From positions 97,554 to 161,553 of the forward strand of contig CBFIGX010000006.1 in NCBI GenBank assembly GCA_965662265.1: DNA of 64,000 nt, in the 5' to 3' direction. The position numbers were made by a program, and so were the translations under genes. Of the stretch, positions 17,313-26,182 are shown one piece after another. Positions within the stretch are counted from its first letter, which is position 1, and each line of letters opens with the position of its first letter. This DNA is from CBFIGX01 sp965662265 (GTDB lineage Bacteria > Bacteroidota > Bacteroidia > Flavobacteriales > UBA7430). Below the pieces are notes generated by a model. It was given only the letters and a program-made list of their open reading frames with translations. It searched no databases and was not told where the DNA came from.

Positions 17313-17962
17313 CACTCACCGATTACAGTAAGACCTCCTTTCACAGATTCATTAAGTTCAACATTTATTTTACAGTTGAGAGGTAAATAAAGATCTATTC
17401 TAGAGCCGAATTTAATAAATCCCATGTCTGTACCTTGTAAAGCCTTATCACCTTTTTTGGCATACATCACAATTCTCTTAGCAAGAGCGCCAGCAACTTG
17501 CCTAAATAAAATTGGTCCTGTATTCTTGTTCTCCACAACCACTGTGGTTCTCTCATTTTCAATAGATGACTTTGGGTGCCATGCAACCAGAAACTTTCCA
17601 TGATGGTGTTTTGCATATTTTACCTCACCACTAATTGGATATCTATTAACGTGTACATCTAGGGGAGACATAAATATCGATACTTGTAATCTCCTATCCT
17701 GAAAATATTCTTGTTCTTCAACTTCTTCAATAACTACAACTTTCCCATCGGCAGGAGCAATTATATGTTGGTTGTTAAGTATTGTATTTCTTTTTGGGTT
17801 TCGAAAAAATTGTAAAATAAGACATAGTAACACAATAGATACGAAAATTGTAGCTTTTACTTGCCATGAAAAAGCCTCAGTTGAATACAACACAAATCCA
17901 TTAATCACAACAATTGAAGCTGTAGTGATGGTAATAATTTTGTATCCTTCTTTATGAAACAT
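17309..17962 (-). CDS. psd: Phosphatidylserine decarboxylase proenzyme (short form)
   Basis: The 217-residue protein has two N-terminal membrane segments (residues 8-28 and 32-50). The decarboxylase domain follows with APADGKVVVIEE, SIFMSPLDVHVNRYPI and, near the end, GFIKFGSRIDLYLP. The Gly-Ser in FGSR is the expected self-cleavage site that makes the pyruvoyl cofactor. The enzyme makes phosphatidylethanolamine at the inner membrane. It lies 10 bases downstream of cdsA on the same strand; together they supply the phospholipid pathway from CDP-diacylglycerol. Confidence 0.94.
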   Translation of the reverse strand: MFHKEGYKIITITTASIVVINGFVLYSTEAFSWQVKATIFVSIVLLCLILQFFRNPKRNTILNNQHIIAPADGKVVVIEEVEEQEYFQDRRLQVSIFMSPLDVHVNRYPISGEVKYAKHHHGKFLVAWHPKSSIENERTTVVVENKNTGPILFRQVAGALAKRIVMYAKKGDKALQGTDMGFIKFGSRIDLYLPLNCKINVELNESVKGGLTVIGEC

Positions 17963-17972
17963 AATCTTTTGT

Positions 17973-18773
17973 TTATGAATTTACTAAAGGGTAAATATGA
18001 TAAAAAAATATATAACTCGCTGGTATGCAAAACAAGATAGAGTCAAATCGATCTAGAAATCCACCATGTCCTGGTAATAGTTTTCCTGAATCTTTGATAT
18101 TCGCATGCCTTTTTAACATAGATTGGAATAAGTCTCCAACGGTAGCAATAGGAACAATTACTGCTCCAATAATTAACCATTTGACTGGTGATAAACCAAA
18201 ACCAAAGTAGTAAAGAAAATAGCCAGTAATTGAGCTTAAGAGAACTGAACCAAAAAATCCCTCCCAAGTTTTATTTGGAGAAAGGCGAAAAAATAATTTT
18301 CTTTTGCCAAATAATCGCCCAGAGATGTATGCCCATGTATCGGCAGACCATATGAGTATAAACAAACCAAAAAGCAACTTGGATTCAAACATGCTACTAT
18401 ATTTAGCCATTTCAACACATAGTGCTAATGGGATAAATATATAAACAAGAGAAATTAATGTTGATGCTACTAGTTGAATTGGGTTTTTATTTTTTCTAAA
18501 AATAAGACTAACAAAAAACAGTAAAATTGTCATGTAGTATAATCCATTTACCAAAGGGAAACTATAGGATAAATAAGCTGTTAAACCTATTATTAGAGTA
18601 GAACTCAACTCAAAATCAATCTTGAGTTTCAAAAAAATGTATTTCAACTCAAATGTGCAAATAATAGCTACTACAGCAAGAAGTAGGTTGAGGATATTAA
18701 CATTTTGTGCAGCATATAGCATAATTGCAACATAAGTCACACCAGTTATAATACGTTGAATTACTGGGCTCAT
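17973..18773 (-). CDS. cdsA: Phosphatidate cytidylyltransferase
   Basis: The 266-residue integral membrane protein has about seven or eight hydrophobic segments. The CDS signature is visible in the C-terminal half: LSPNKTWEGFFGSVLLS, then DLFQSMLKRHANIKDSGKLL and PGHGGFLDRFDSI, which contains the catalytic Asp and metal-binding residues. It makes CDP-diacylglycerol from phosphatidate and CTP. Its start overlaps the stop of the LUD-domain gene by 4 bases. The order ftsH-LUD-cdsA-psd is a widespread Bacteroidota arrangement. Confidence 0.95.
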   Translation of the reverse strand: MSPVIQRIITGVTYVAIMLYAAQNVNILNLLLAVVAIICTFELKYIFLKLKIDFELSSTLIIGLTAYLSYSFPLVNGLYYMTILLFFVSLIFRKNKNPIQLVASTLISLVYIFIPLALCVEMAKYSSMFESKLLFGLFILIWSADTWAYISGRLFGKRKLFFRLSPNKTWEGFFGSVLLSSITGYFLYYFGFGLSPVKWLIIGAVIVPIATVGDLFQSMLKRHANIKDSGKLLPGHGGFLDRFDSILFCIPASYIFFYHIYPLVNS

Positions 18774-19396
18774 CTATGATCTTTGTAATCTTCGATTAAG
18801 AAAATGTATAAGTCTTTAGCTCTATCAGCATCACTCATTGTTGTAATAGATTCTTTGGTGCGAATTGTTGTAACTAATTCAGGTCTTGATTTTCCATATT
18901 TGGTTTGTATGCCTCTGAGTCCTTCACTAATGTTTTTTACAATTTGAGAGGTATAAGCAACTACAACTAATGCTTCTGGAAGCTCTTCAATTTTTAAATT
19001 TTTAGTCTGATTACCAGAAACCATTACTGAACCGTTAAAGGCGATAAGAAACTCACACGTAGATACGCTAGCATTAGCTAAAGTGTGATTTTCTTCAAAA
19101 GATAAATCTGTAGGCAAGAGCATTTGTCTTAGTTGATCATTACTACAATATGTTGCATTCCAGTCACTTTCAGAGAGTAATTTTTTGAAATTAGCATAGA
19201 AATCTTGAGTATCACTGCAGTAAATGAATTTGCCACCTGAATTTGTAAAGACTTTAGCAAATGTAACATCGTCTGGATCAGAAGGATTAGGCGTAATGTC
19301 GTCGTTCTCTTCTTCACCACTTAAAGGCTCCGATTTCGATTCACCGAGTGCGGGTAAAACAGTTTCGATAATTTTATTGAATAGACTCTTTTTCAT
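18770..19396 (-). CDS. LUD domain protein (LutC/YkgG family)
   Basis: The protein is 208 residues from ATG 19396 (MKKSLFNKIIETVLPALG). A second ATG at 19426 would add ten residues and overlap ftsH further. After an acidic linker (residues 15-45), the LUD domain shows STCEFLIAFNGSVMVSG and VVVAYTSQIVKNISEGLRG, the conserved C-terminal half seen in LutC. LutC-type proteins take part in lactate oxidation, but stand-alone copies next to ftsH in Bacteroidota have no shown role. The start lies inside the last 23 bases of ftsH and the stop overlaps cdsA, so expression is coupled. Confidence 0.87.
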   Translation of the reverse strand: MKKSLFNKIIETVLPALGESKSEPLSGEEENDDITPNPSDPDDVTFAKVFTNSGGKFIYCSDTQDFYANFKKLLSESDWNATYCSNDQLRQMLLPTDLSFEENHTLANASVSTCEFLIAFNGSVMVSGNQTKNLKIEELPEALVVVAYTSQIVKNISEGLRGIQTKYGKSRPELVTTIRTKESITTMSDADRAKDLYIFLIEDYKDHR

Positions 19397-21434
19397 CTTC
19401 TGTTGATGACTCTTCTTCGACAACATCTTTGGATTTACTTGGGTTTAAAGTAACTTTTTCTTCTTTATTCCAAGGCCTTTCTCCAAATATTTTTACTAAA
19501 TCTTCTTTAAAAATTACTTCATTATCTAGTAATTCTCGTGCTAATTTACTTAAAGATTCTTTATTCTCTTCCAATACCTTTATTGCGTTAGTGTATGCTT
19601 CTTGTGTGAGTGCTTTTACTTCTTCATCAATAAGTAGAGCTGTTTGATCACTATATGGTTTGTTAAATCCAGAGTTTTGACCAGAAGAATCGTAATAAGA
19701 AATGTTACCTAATTTTTCGCTTAAGCCGTATACAGTAACCATAGCTGTTGCTTGTCTAGTTACTTTCTCTAAGTCGCTTAAAGCACCAGTAGAAACTTTT
19801 CCGAAGATTATTTGTTCAGCAGCTCTACCTCCTAATGCAGCAGCCATTTCATCCATCATTTGTTCTCGAGTTGTAATCTGTCGTTCTTCAGGTAAGTACC
19901 ATGCAGCACCAAGTGATTTTCCTCTAGGTACAATTGTTACTTTAACAAGAGGAGCTGCATGCTCTAACATCCAGCTTACTGTAGCATGGCCTGCTTCATG
20001 ATAAGCAATAACTTCGCGTTCTTTTTTAGAAATAATTTTATTTTTCTTTTCTAGTCCTCCAACAATTCTGTCCACAGCATCTAAGAAATCTTGTTTTTCT
20101 ACATGTTTTTTATCTTGTCGTGCTGCAATTAGCGCAGCTTCATTACACATGTTTGCTATATCTGCACCTGAGAATCCAGGTGTTTGTTTTGCTAAAAAGT
20201 CAAGATCTAGCTGTTGATCAATTTTCAATGGTTTTAGGTGTACCTGAAATATTTCTTTTCTTTCGTTTAACTCAGGCAAGTCAACATAAATTTGTCTATC
20301 AAATCTTCCAGCCCTTACTAGTGCTCTGTCAAGCACATCTGCTCTATTTGTTGCAGCTAAAATGATGACATGGTCATTTGTTCCAAAGCCATCCATTTCT
20401 GTAAGTAGCTGATTGAGTGTGTTTTCTCTTTCGTCATTCGACCCTGTCATTTGATTTTTTCCTCTAGCTCTTCCAATGGCATCGATCTCATCGATAAAGA
20501 TGATGGCAGGAGCTTTACTTTTGGCTTTTTTAAATAAATCTCTTACTCTTGAAGCACCCACCCCCACAAACATTTCTACAAAGTCTGATCCAGAAAGTGA
20601 AAAGAAAGGTGCTTTCGCTTCTCCAGCAACTGCTTTTGCTAATAGAGTTTTACCTGTACCAGGAGGACCGACTAAAAGGGCACCTCTAGGAATTTTTCCT
20701 CCGAGCTTTGTATATTTGTCAGGATTTTTAAGGAAGTTTACAATCTCCTGTACCTCTTCTTTAGCGCCCTCTAATCCTGCTACGTCATTAAATGTTGTTT
20801 TAACTTCTGCTTCGTTGTCAAATAACTTGGCTTGTGATTTTCCTATATTGAAAATTTGTGATCCAGGGCCGCCGCCACTAGCTCCACCACTCATTCTTCT
20901 CATAAAGAAAATCCAAATAAATATTAAGAAGATAAAAGGCATCCATGCCCAAAAACTGTCCCAAATGCTTTGCTCGGTATTGTAGAATATTTGTACTCGA
21001 TCTCTTTCAGTAAACTGAAATTTTTCTTGTGCATCTTCAATTTTCTCTTCAAAAACTTCTGATGTACCAATTTTTATATAGTAGTGTGGTCCTGGATTTA
21101 ATCCTTCACCGAATAAAGGCTCGCTTACTTCTTTATGGCGCAAATCTGAGAGTGAAGACTCCTTGATGTATATCTTTGCTATGTTTTTGTTCGCAACGAT
21201 TTCTATTTTTGCGACATCTTTATTACGGATATAGTCATTAATTAATGTTTGCCTATTGGTTTCTACACTCAAATTCCCTATTTCATTGGTGAATAACATA
21301 GAAATCATAAAAAAGGCTATGATTCCATATATCCAATAAAAGTTAAACTTTGGAACTTGGGATTTATTCTTAGTGTTTTTCTTCATATTCCTCGAAGTTC
21401 TCTTTTGCTTTTTGTTTTTCTGTTGCTTAGCCAT
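19374..21434 (-). CDS. ftsH: ATP-dependent zinc metalloprotease FtsH
   Basis: This is a 686-residue membrane protease. A basic N-terminus is followed by TM1 (residues 32-49), a periplasmic domain, TM2 (162-178) and a Gly-rich linker. The AAA domain has Walker A GPPGTGKT (256-263), Walker B IIFIDEIDAIG and the second region of homology with NRADVLDRALVRAGRFD. The zinc protease motif HEAGH lies near residue 477. It degrades misfolded membrane proteins and short-lived regulators at the inner membrane. It is preceded by rsfS, one base apart, and overlaps the LUD gene. The C-terminal tail is acidic and poorly conserved. Confidence 0.98.
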   Translation of the reverse strand: MAKQQKNKKQKRTSRNMKKNTKNKSQVPKFNFYWIYGIIAFFMISMLFTNEIGNLSVETNRQTLINDYIRNKDVAKIEIVANKNIAKIYIKESSLSDLRHKEVSEPLFGEGLNPGPHYYIKIGTSEVFEEKIEDAQEKFQFTERDRVQIFYNTEQSIWDSFWAWMPFIFLIFIWIFFMRRMSGGASGGGPGSQIFNIGKSQAKLFDNEAEVKTTFNDVAGLEGAKEEVQEIVNFLKNPDKYTKLGGKIPRGALLVGPPGTGKTLLAKAVAGEAKAPFFSLSGSDFVEMFVGVGASRVRDLFKKAKSKAPAIIFIDEIDAIGRARGKNQMTGSNDERENTLNQLLTEMDGFGTNDHVIILAATNRADVLDRALVRAGRFDRQIYVDLPELNERKEIFQVHLKPLKIDQQLDLDFLAKQTPGFSGADIANMCNEAALIAARQDKKHVEKQDFLDAVDRIVGGLEKKNKIISKKEREVIAYHEAGHATVSWMLEHAAPLVKVTIVPRGKSLGAAWYLPEERQITTREQMMDEMAAALGGRAAEQIIFGKVSTGALSDLEKVTRQATAMVTVYGLSEKLGNISYYDSSGQNSGFNKPYSDQTALLIDEEVKALTQEAYTNAIKVLEENKESLSKLARELLDNEVIFKEDLVKIFGERPWNKEEKVTLNPSKSKDVVEEESSTEDEKESIQ

Positions 21435-21435
21435 C

Positions 21436-21810
21436 TTAGTGTTGTGCTTGTATTTCTGTTATTTTTGCGTCTCCCCAAAGTACCTCAAGAGAATAAAATT
21501 CTCTTACTGATGTTTGGAATACATGTGCAACTACATTTACATAATCCATTAAAATCCATTCTGATGTTTCGGTTCCTTCTTTATGCCAAGCTTTATCACC
21601 TAAAGTTTCAAGTGTTTCTTTTTGAACGGAGTCGGCAATCGCTTTAACTTGTGTGTTAGAGTTTGCATTACAGATTACAAAAAAATCGCAAACTGCATTG
21701 TCTATGTCTCGTATATCAACAACCGTAATATTTTCGGCTTTCTTTTCTTGCATTCCCTTAACTATAACGTCTACAAGTGCTTTGATTTCCAATCGTCTAT
21801 CTTCGCTCAT
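21436..21810 (-). CDS. rsfS: Ribosomal silencing factor
   Basis: The 124-residue RsfS/Iojap protein starts at ATG 21810 (MSEDRRLEIKALVDVIVKGM). A longer open frame to 21870 would include the promoter and has no family resemblance. Typical motifs are VVDIRDIDNAVCDFFVIC, NTQVKAIADSVQKE and WILMDYVNVVAHVF. The factor binds ribosomal protein L14 and blocks subunit joining when nutrients are low. It is the first gene of the rsfS-ftsH-LUD-cdsA-psd operon. Confidence 0.95.
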   Translation of the reverse strand: MSEDRRLEIKALVDVIVKGMQEKKAENITVVDIRDIDNAVCDFFVICNANSNTQVKAIADSVQKETLETLGDKAWHKEGTETSEWILMDYVNVVAHVFQTSVREFYSLEVLWGDAKITEIQAQH

Positions 21811-21832
21811 TCGGTTTTTACTGATTCTAGTG

Positions 21833-21840
21833 CAAAAATA
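21833..21840 (-). promoter_or_regulatory. -7 element of the rsfS-ftsH operon promoter
   Basis: On the minus strand TATTTTTG (21840 to 21833) matches TAnnTTTG and lies 22 bases before the rsfS ATG. The -33 element is weak. Confidence 0.5.
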
Positions 21841-21905
21841 CGGTTTTCGTCTGATATTAATTCTCCTCATCTAAGGAAATTATATTAAATAGTATGTACT
21901 TTTTG

Positions 21906-21913
21906 TAAATTTG
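21906..21913 (+). promoter_or_regulatory. -7 element of the birA promoter
   Basis: TAAATTTG lies 10 bases before the birA ATG, which would give a very short or no leader. The -33 element is not obvious. Confidence 0.5.
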
Positions 21914-21923
21914 CAAACGAATT

Positions 21924-22670
21924 ATGGAAACACTTTTCATAGGAAAAAATAGTTTTGCTTTTGAACAACTAGATTCTACGAATGACTGGCTGTTAAATCG
22001 ATGTAGAGAACCTTCTTTTACCGAGGGACTTGTTGTAAGAGCAATTGACCAAAGAAAAGGCAAAGGACAAAGAGGAGCTTTGTGGTTGTCGGAGCCAGAT
22101 AAATCTCTTTGTTTTAGTATTCTTTTAAAGCCTAAATTTCTTTCAGTCTCTCAAAATTTCCAACTTAGTATTTGTGTATCTCTTGCTGTGTATGATTGTT
22201 TAAGCGATTTAAGACAAGGTTTTTCTATAAAATGGCCTAATGATATTTATTTTGATAATAAAAAAGTTGCTGGTATACTTATTGAAAATCAATTTCGAAA
22301 ATCTAATTATCAAATCGCAGTTGTTGGCATAGGACTTAATGTCAATCAAAGTGAATTTACTGATATACCGAACGCAATTTCACTAAAGCAAATTTTAGGT
22401 GTCGAACTGACTATTGAAAGTGTTTTGGAAAGACTTTGTGAAACTATTGAAGCACGCTATTTAGAGCTCAGATCAGGTAAGCACTTAAAACAAAAGAGTG
22501 ATTATTTGTCTCAGATGTTTAGATTCGACGAATGGGCTAGATATAAAATTGGCGAGGAAGTATTACTCGCCAAGATTGTAGATATACTCCCTAGTGGGAG
22601 GCTGTGCTTGAATTTTGAAAACGGAAGTACAAACGATTACGATATAAAAGAGGTAACTTTTAAGTTGTAA
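21924..22670 (+). CDS. birA: Biotin--[acetyl-CoA-carboxylase] ligase
   Basis: The 248-residue protein has the ligase-only layout without a DNA-binding repressor domain. Motifs: DSTNDWLL near residue 18, the biotinyl-AMP loop RKGKGQRGALWLS near residue 49, KWPNDIYFDNKKVAGILIEN near residue 107, and VVGIGLNVNQ near residue 134. A small C-terminal SH3-like domain follows. It attaches biotin to carboxyl carrier proteins in the cytoplasm. It is divergent from rsfS, and the roughly 110 bases between them hold both promoters. The convergent neighbour begins one base after its stop. Confidence 0.95.
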   Translation: METLFIGKNSFAFEQLDSTNDWLLNRCREPSFTEGLVVRAIDQRKGKGQRGALWLSEPDKSLCFSILLKPKFLSVSQNFQLSICVSLAVYDCLSDLRQGFSIKWPNDIYFDNKKVAGILIENQFRKSNYQIAVVGIGLNVNQSEFTDIPNAISLKQILGVELTIESVLERLCETIEARYLELRSGKHLKQKSDYLSQMFRFDEWARYKIGEEVLLAKIVDILPSGRLCLNFENGSTNDYDIKEVTFKL

Positions 22671-22671
22671 A

Positions 22672-23076
22672 CTACGCTTTAGCAAGTTTAGCTCCTAATA
22701 AGCCCATGGGAATGTATGCGAGTCCTAGATCTAAAGTGTTGAACCACAGTGGCCCAGGTAGTAGGTGCGCCATTTGTATGCCTCCAATTAAGAAAAACCC
22801 TCCAATGGCCACGGCAAAGGCTTTTTTTCGTGTAGTAGCAATTTTTGCTGCAGCAAAAGCTCCTACAAGTGTACCAAGAGCATGTGCTAAAAAAGGCATT
22901 ACAAAATGTTTAGGTTTGTAGAGGTGAAAGTTGTCTTTTATACTTTCAATATCTGACGGGTTTACACCCTCTGGTAAAGCTATGATACTGCTGCTAAGCA
23001 TAATAAGTCCCATGTTAACAAATGAGCCTATGATAAGGCCTAGAACTATTGCGCTAATGTTTTTCAAAATATTCAT
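22672..23076 (-). CDS. Small four-helix membrane protein of unknown function
   Basis: The 134-residue protein has four hydrophobic segments: residues 7-31, 55-80, 86-105 and 112-132. Gly/Ala-rich helices such as ALGTLVGAFAAAKIA are prominent. A conserved-looking short loop (LPEGVNPSDIESIKDNFH) between helices 1 and 2 would face the periplasm. Similar proteins are common in Bacteroidota as hypothetical membrane proteins; I know of no function. It is convergent with birA, with one base between the stops, and is followed upstream by a 129-base spacer in which I see nothing distinct. Confidence 0.85.
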   Translation of the reverse strand: MNILKNISAIVLGLIIGSFVNMGLIMLSSSIIALPEGVNPSDIESIKDNFHLYKPKHFVMPFLAHALGTLVGAFAAAKIATTRKKAFAVAIGGFFLIGGIQMAHLLPGPLWFNTLDLGLAYIPMGLLGAKLAKA

Positions 23077-23205
23077 TGTTGTTTCATTGTTGTTTGAGTT
23101 GTCAATATAACTAAATATAGTTTAATATTTACTAGTTAATAGTATCCATATTGTTTAGACTTATACTCTCTTTATGTGTGAATTTCAATTATGAATCTTT
23201 TGTAT

Positions 23206-24405
23206 TTATTTGTCCATTTTGAAACGAATGATAATTGAAGAGCACAATGTTAGAAACGCAATAAATGTGATAGAGCTATTTATACTAACTAAATCTGCAA
23301 TAACACCAGTTAAAATTGCTCCAATTGCATAGCCTAAATCTCTCCATAATCTATATATTCCAATACTTTCTGCACGATCTGTAGGGTGTGTATGTTCGGC
23401 TATAGATGCTAAAAAGGTTGGGTATACCATAGCTGTACCCCAGCCTAACAGCGCAGATAGAAAAATATACGAACTTATTGTATTCGCTAAACAAAAAGAA
23501 AACAAGGCTACAGACTGAATCAACATGCCGATGAATAAAAGTAATCGCTTTGAGTAAATGTCAGCCATTTTACCAGTGAATAGTTGTCCTAATCCCCATA
23601 CTCCGGGGTATACTGCTGTAATGATGCCGATTTGTATTATTGAAAAATCTTTACTGGCTAGGAGAAGTGGGAAAAGCCCCCAAATCATTCCATCGTTCAA
23701 GTTGTTTACTAGACCACCTTGTGAAACAGCACCTAAATTATTGTTCGTCCAGCTGGTTTCTTTGAAGATATTTTTTAAACGTTTTTTATTGCTTTCTTGC
23801 GCTTCTAATTTAATATGTTGAGATGTTTCTTTTATAAACAATACACTAAAGACTAAGCCTAGAAATATGAGCGCAATTCCGATATAAAATGGGTATGGGC
23901 GGAGACCCTGCTCGCTTGCAATCCAACTACTTACAAATGCTACAATTGCCACAGCAATGTATCCAGCAAATTCATTTAGTCCCATTGCAAAACCTCTATT
24001 TTTTTGCCCTACAAGATTAATTTTCATAATCACAGTACTGCTCCAAGCTAGTCCTTGGTTTACTCCTAAAAGCAGGTTTGCAAAGATGATCCAATTCCAG
24101 TGTTGAGCATGCATAAGTATAAACGGAATCGGAATGGCAAAAACCCATCCTGCGATAAGTAGTTTTCTGCTACCATAATTTTTTGCTAGTACACCCGTAA
24201 AATAATTAGTAATAGCTTTTGAGATGCCAAATACGACAATAAATGATAAGAGGGTAGTTTTTGCGGCTAAACCAAACTCCAATTCGCCAATTTCTGGAAG
24301 AATAGATCTTTCTAAGCCAATCATTCCGCCAACAAAAGCATTTACGAGTACAAGTAAAGAAAACTGCCTCAGATTTTCTTTTAAACCTAACTTTGTTTTA
24401 GCCAT
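23206..24405 (-). CDS. Major facilitator superfamily transporter
   Basis: The 399-residue protein has about twelve transmembrane helices in two halves. Loop 2-3 motif remnants are present (GVLAKNYGSRKLLIAGW, near residue 80, and GKMADIYSKRLLLFIG in the second half). The N-terminal part has FVGGMIGLERSILPEIGE, and the last helices end in IRFKMDK. It belongs to the general drug/sugar/unknown MFS group; substrate cannot be told. It appears to be a single-gene unit, 54 bases upstream of the pyrE stop side. Confidence 0.92.
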   Translation of the reverse strand: MAKTKLGLKENLRQFSLLVLVNAFVGGMIGLERSILPEIGELEFGLAAKTTLLSFIVVFGISKAITNYFTGVLAKNYGSRKLLIAGWVFAIPIPFILMHAQHWNWIIFANLLLGVNQGLAWSSTVIMKINLVGQKNRGFAMGLNEFAGYIAVAIVAFVSSWIASEQGLRPYPFYIGIALIFLGLVFSVLFIKETSQHIKLEAQESNKKRLKNIFKETSWTNNNLGAVSQGGLVNNLNDGMIWGLFPLLLASKDFSIIQIGIITAVYPGVWGLGQLFTGKMADIYSKRLLLFIGMLIQSVALFSFCLANTISSYIFLSALLGWGTAMVYPTFLASIAEHTHPTDRAESIGIYRLWRDLGYAIGAILTGVIADLVSINSSITFIAFLTLCSSIIIRFKMDK

Positions 24406-24459
24406 TTAACAGTTTTAATTAAATGTAGGTTCGAAAGTTATAAGGTAATTATAAATGTT

Positions 24460-25104
24460 TTAGATTCCTTGCCATGTGTTTGGTGCTTCTCGCCATTTTT
24501 TTAGGGCATCAATTTCTTTTTCAGAAATATAACCTGTGTCTATGGCTTGCTCAACTAAGCTAGTGTAATCGCTAAGAGTAACTAGATCACAATTGGCTTT
24601 TTTGAAGTTGTCTTCTGCAATTTGGAAGCCGTAAGTGAAAATGGCAGCCATACCACTTACGGTACAGCCTGCTTCCTGGATTGCTTTTACTGCTTTCAAA
24701 GAAGAACCACCTGTGCTAATAAGGTCTTCAATAACAACTACATTTTGTCCTTTCTCAATATAACCTTCAATTTGATTTTTTCTACCATGTTTTTTTGGTT
24801 CAGGGCGGACATAAACGAATGGTAGGCCCAGTGCCTGAGCAACAAGTATTCCGTGAGCTATAGCCCCAGTAGCTACACCAGCTATCACATCAGGCTTTCC
24901 AAAATGTTCTGTAATAGCATATGCTAACTGTTCACGTATATAAGTTCTTGTAATATGGTGAGATAGGGTGATACGGTTGTCACAATAAATTGGGGAGTTC
25001 CAGCCAGAAGCCCAAGTAAAAGGGTTGCTTGGTTGTAATTTTATTGCTTTAATTTGCAATAGAAACTCGGCGGTTTTTTTCGCTGTGTCCTTGTCTAAAA
25101 TCAT
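24460..25104 (-). CDS. pyrE: Orotate phosphoribosyltransferase
   Basis: The 214-residue enzyme makes orotidine 5'-monophosphate in pyrimidine synthesis. Start ATG 25104 gives MILDKDTAKKTAEFLLQ, as in the family; the longer open frame to 25191 is unlikely because a clear promoter lies between. Motifs: PFTWASGWNSPIYCDNR near residue 28, YVRPEPKKHGRKNQIEG, and the PRPP loop VVVIEDLISTGGSS near residue 118. It is divergent from the NUDIX gene with only 7 bases between the two start codons, and its mRNA is probably leaderless. Confidence 0.96.
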   Translation of the reverse strand: MILDKDTAKKTAEFLLQIKAIKLQPSNPFTWASGWNSPIYCDNRITLSHHITRTYIREQLAYAITEHFGKPDVIAGVATGAIAHGILVAQALGLPFVYVRPEPKKHGRKNQIEGYIEKGQNVVVIEDLISTGGSSLKAVKAIQEAGCTVSGMAAIFTYGFQIAEDNFKKANCDLVTLSDYTSLVEQAIDTGYISEKEIDALKKWREAPNTWQGI

Positions 25105-25108
25105 GTTG

Positions 25109-25138
25109 CAAATGTATAAAGTTTTTATAAACGACAAA
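25109..25138 (-). promoter_or_regulatory. Promoter for pyrE, lying over the NUDIX start
   Basis: On the minus strand TTTG (25138-25135), 18 bases, then TACATTTG (25116-25109) is a near-perfect Bacteroidota promoter. Only four bases separate it from the pyrE ATG. It covers the ATG of the divergent NUDIX gene. Confidence 0.65.
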
Positions 25139-25738
25139 GCATTAATTTTAATGAGTTCTGAGGAGGCTCTTGTCAAAGAAAAATCTTTCAAAACATACTA
25201 TTATCATGGGCCTGAAAGCCTAACTGATGCAATCATTCGTCTTAACAATTTTGATATTAGTTATTTAGTTTTAATTACAGATAATCTTGAGCTTATGTGG
25301 AGAGAATTTCAGTCTAGATATCATTTGATTGATGCTGCTGGAGGATTGCTCTTGAATTCAAACAAAGAATCACTTTGGATAAAAAGAAACGGAAAATGGG
25401 ATTTGCCAAAGGGGAAAGTCGAAAAAGATGAATCTACAGATTCCGCCGCCGTAAGAGAGGTAGGAGAAGAGTGTGGTGTTGTTAATATTATATGTGGTAA
25501 CTCCTTAGGGAATAGTTATCATTGTTATAATTATAACGATACTGAGATTCTAAAAACCACTTATTGGTTCGGCATGTCTGTAATAAATAAACAAATCCTA
25601 AAACCACAATTAGAAGAGGGAATAACTGAAGTTTCTTGGGTTAAGAGAGAAAACATTGAAAGATATATGTCAAGTACATATCCATCTATAGCTGAACTCC
25701 TGAGGCGAGAAAAGGTTCAGGATTACCTTGGCTTTTGA
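25112..25738 (+). CDS. NUDIX hydrolase
   Basis: The protein is 208 residues from ATG 25112 (MYKVFINDKALILMSSEE). The open frame extends upstream into pyrE, but that part has no family resemblance. The first 70 or so residues form a small N-terminal domain seen in Bacteroidota NUDIX proteins. The NUDIX box, GKVEKDESTDSAAVREVGEE followed by CGV, is complete (G-x5-E-x7-REVxEExG) and lies around residues 107-129. The enzyme hydrolyses a nucleoside diphosphate linked to another group; the substrate is unknown. Its 3' end overlaps the convergent coaD gene by 53 bases. Confidence 0.9.
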   Translation: MYKVFINDKALILMSSEEALVKEKSFKTYYYHGPESLTDAIIRLNNFDISYLVLITDNLELMWREFQSRYHLIDAAGGLLLNSNKESLWIKRNGKWDLPKGKVEKDESTDSAAVREVGEECGVVNIICGNSLGNSYHCYNYNDTEILKTTYWFGMSVINKQILKPQLEEGITEVSWVKRENIERYMSSTYPSIAELLRREKVQDYLGF

Positions 25739-26144
25739 TTATGTCTTTGATTATAGTTGATGATATTGCAGAAAGTTCGGGCTTGGTGTTTAGGTATATA
25801 GTTTCAATAGTAGCATCTAATGATTGATTCATCATGGCGATACTCTTTTCGTATTCGTAATCATTAGAGTTTCGTATGCCTCTAAGTATGAATTGTGATT
25901 CATATTCTCTACAAGCATTTATAGTTAAGCCAGTGTAACAAATAACCTTGATAGAATTATTATTAGCAAAAGTTTTTTCAGCCCATTTTTTTCTTTTTTC
26001 CAGTTCAAACATATAGTTTTTAGTAGAATTGTTTCCTAAAGCAACTATAATTTCATCAAAAAGAGGAATAGCTCGTTTAACTATGTCTTCGTGTCCTTTA
26101 CTTATAGGGTCAAAAGATCCTGGGAAAAATGCTCTTCGTACCAT
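25686..26144 (-). CDS. coaD: Phosphopantetheine adenylyltransferase
   Basis: The 152-residue protein has the standard nucleotidyltransferase fold. The N-terminal motif FFPGSFDPISKGHEDIV carries the HxGH-type signature as KGHEDI. RGIRNSNDYEYE near residue 90 and the late Ser-Ser-Thr-Ile motif SAISSTIIKD (residues 125-134) are as in family members. It makes dephospho-CoA from ATP and 4'-phosphopantetheine. It overlaps NUDIX at its 3' end by 53 bases and follows rsmD by 38 bases on the same strand. Confidence 0.95.
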   Translation of the reverse strand: MVRRAFFPGSFDPISKGHEDIVKRAIPLFDEIIVALGNNSTKNYMFELEKRKKWAEKTFANNNSIKVICYTGLTINACREYESQFILRGIRNSNDYEYEKSIAMMNQSLDATIETIYLNTKPELSAISSTIIKDIIKSQGNPEPFLASGVQL

Positions 26145-26182
26145 GTCAATATATTTATTTAATTTACCATATTACTTTCCAG

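Noticed and set aside
19129..20985. Plus-strand open frames opposite ftsH and the LUD gene
   Set aside because: They are shadows of conserved genes on the minus strand.
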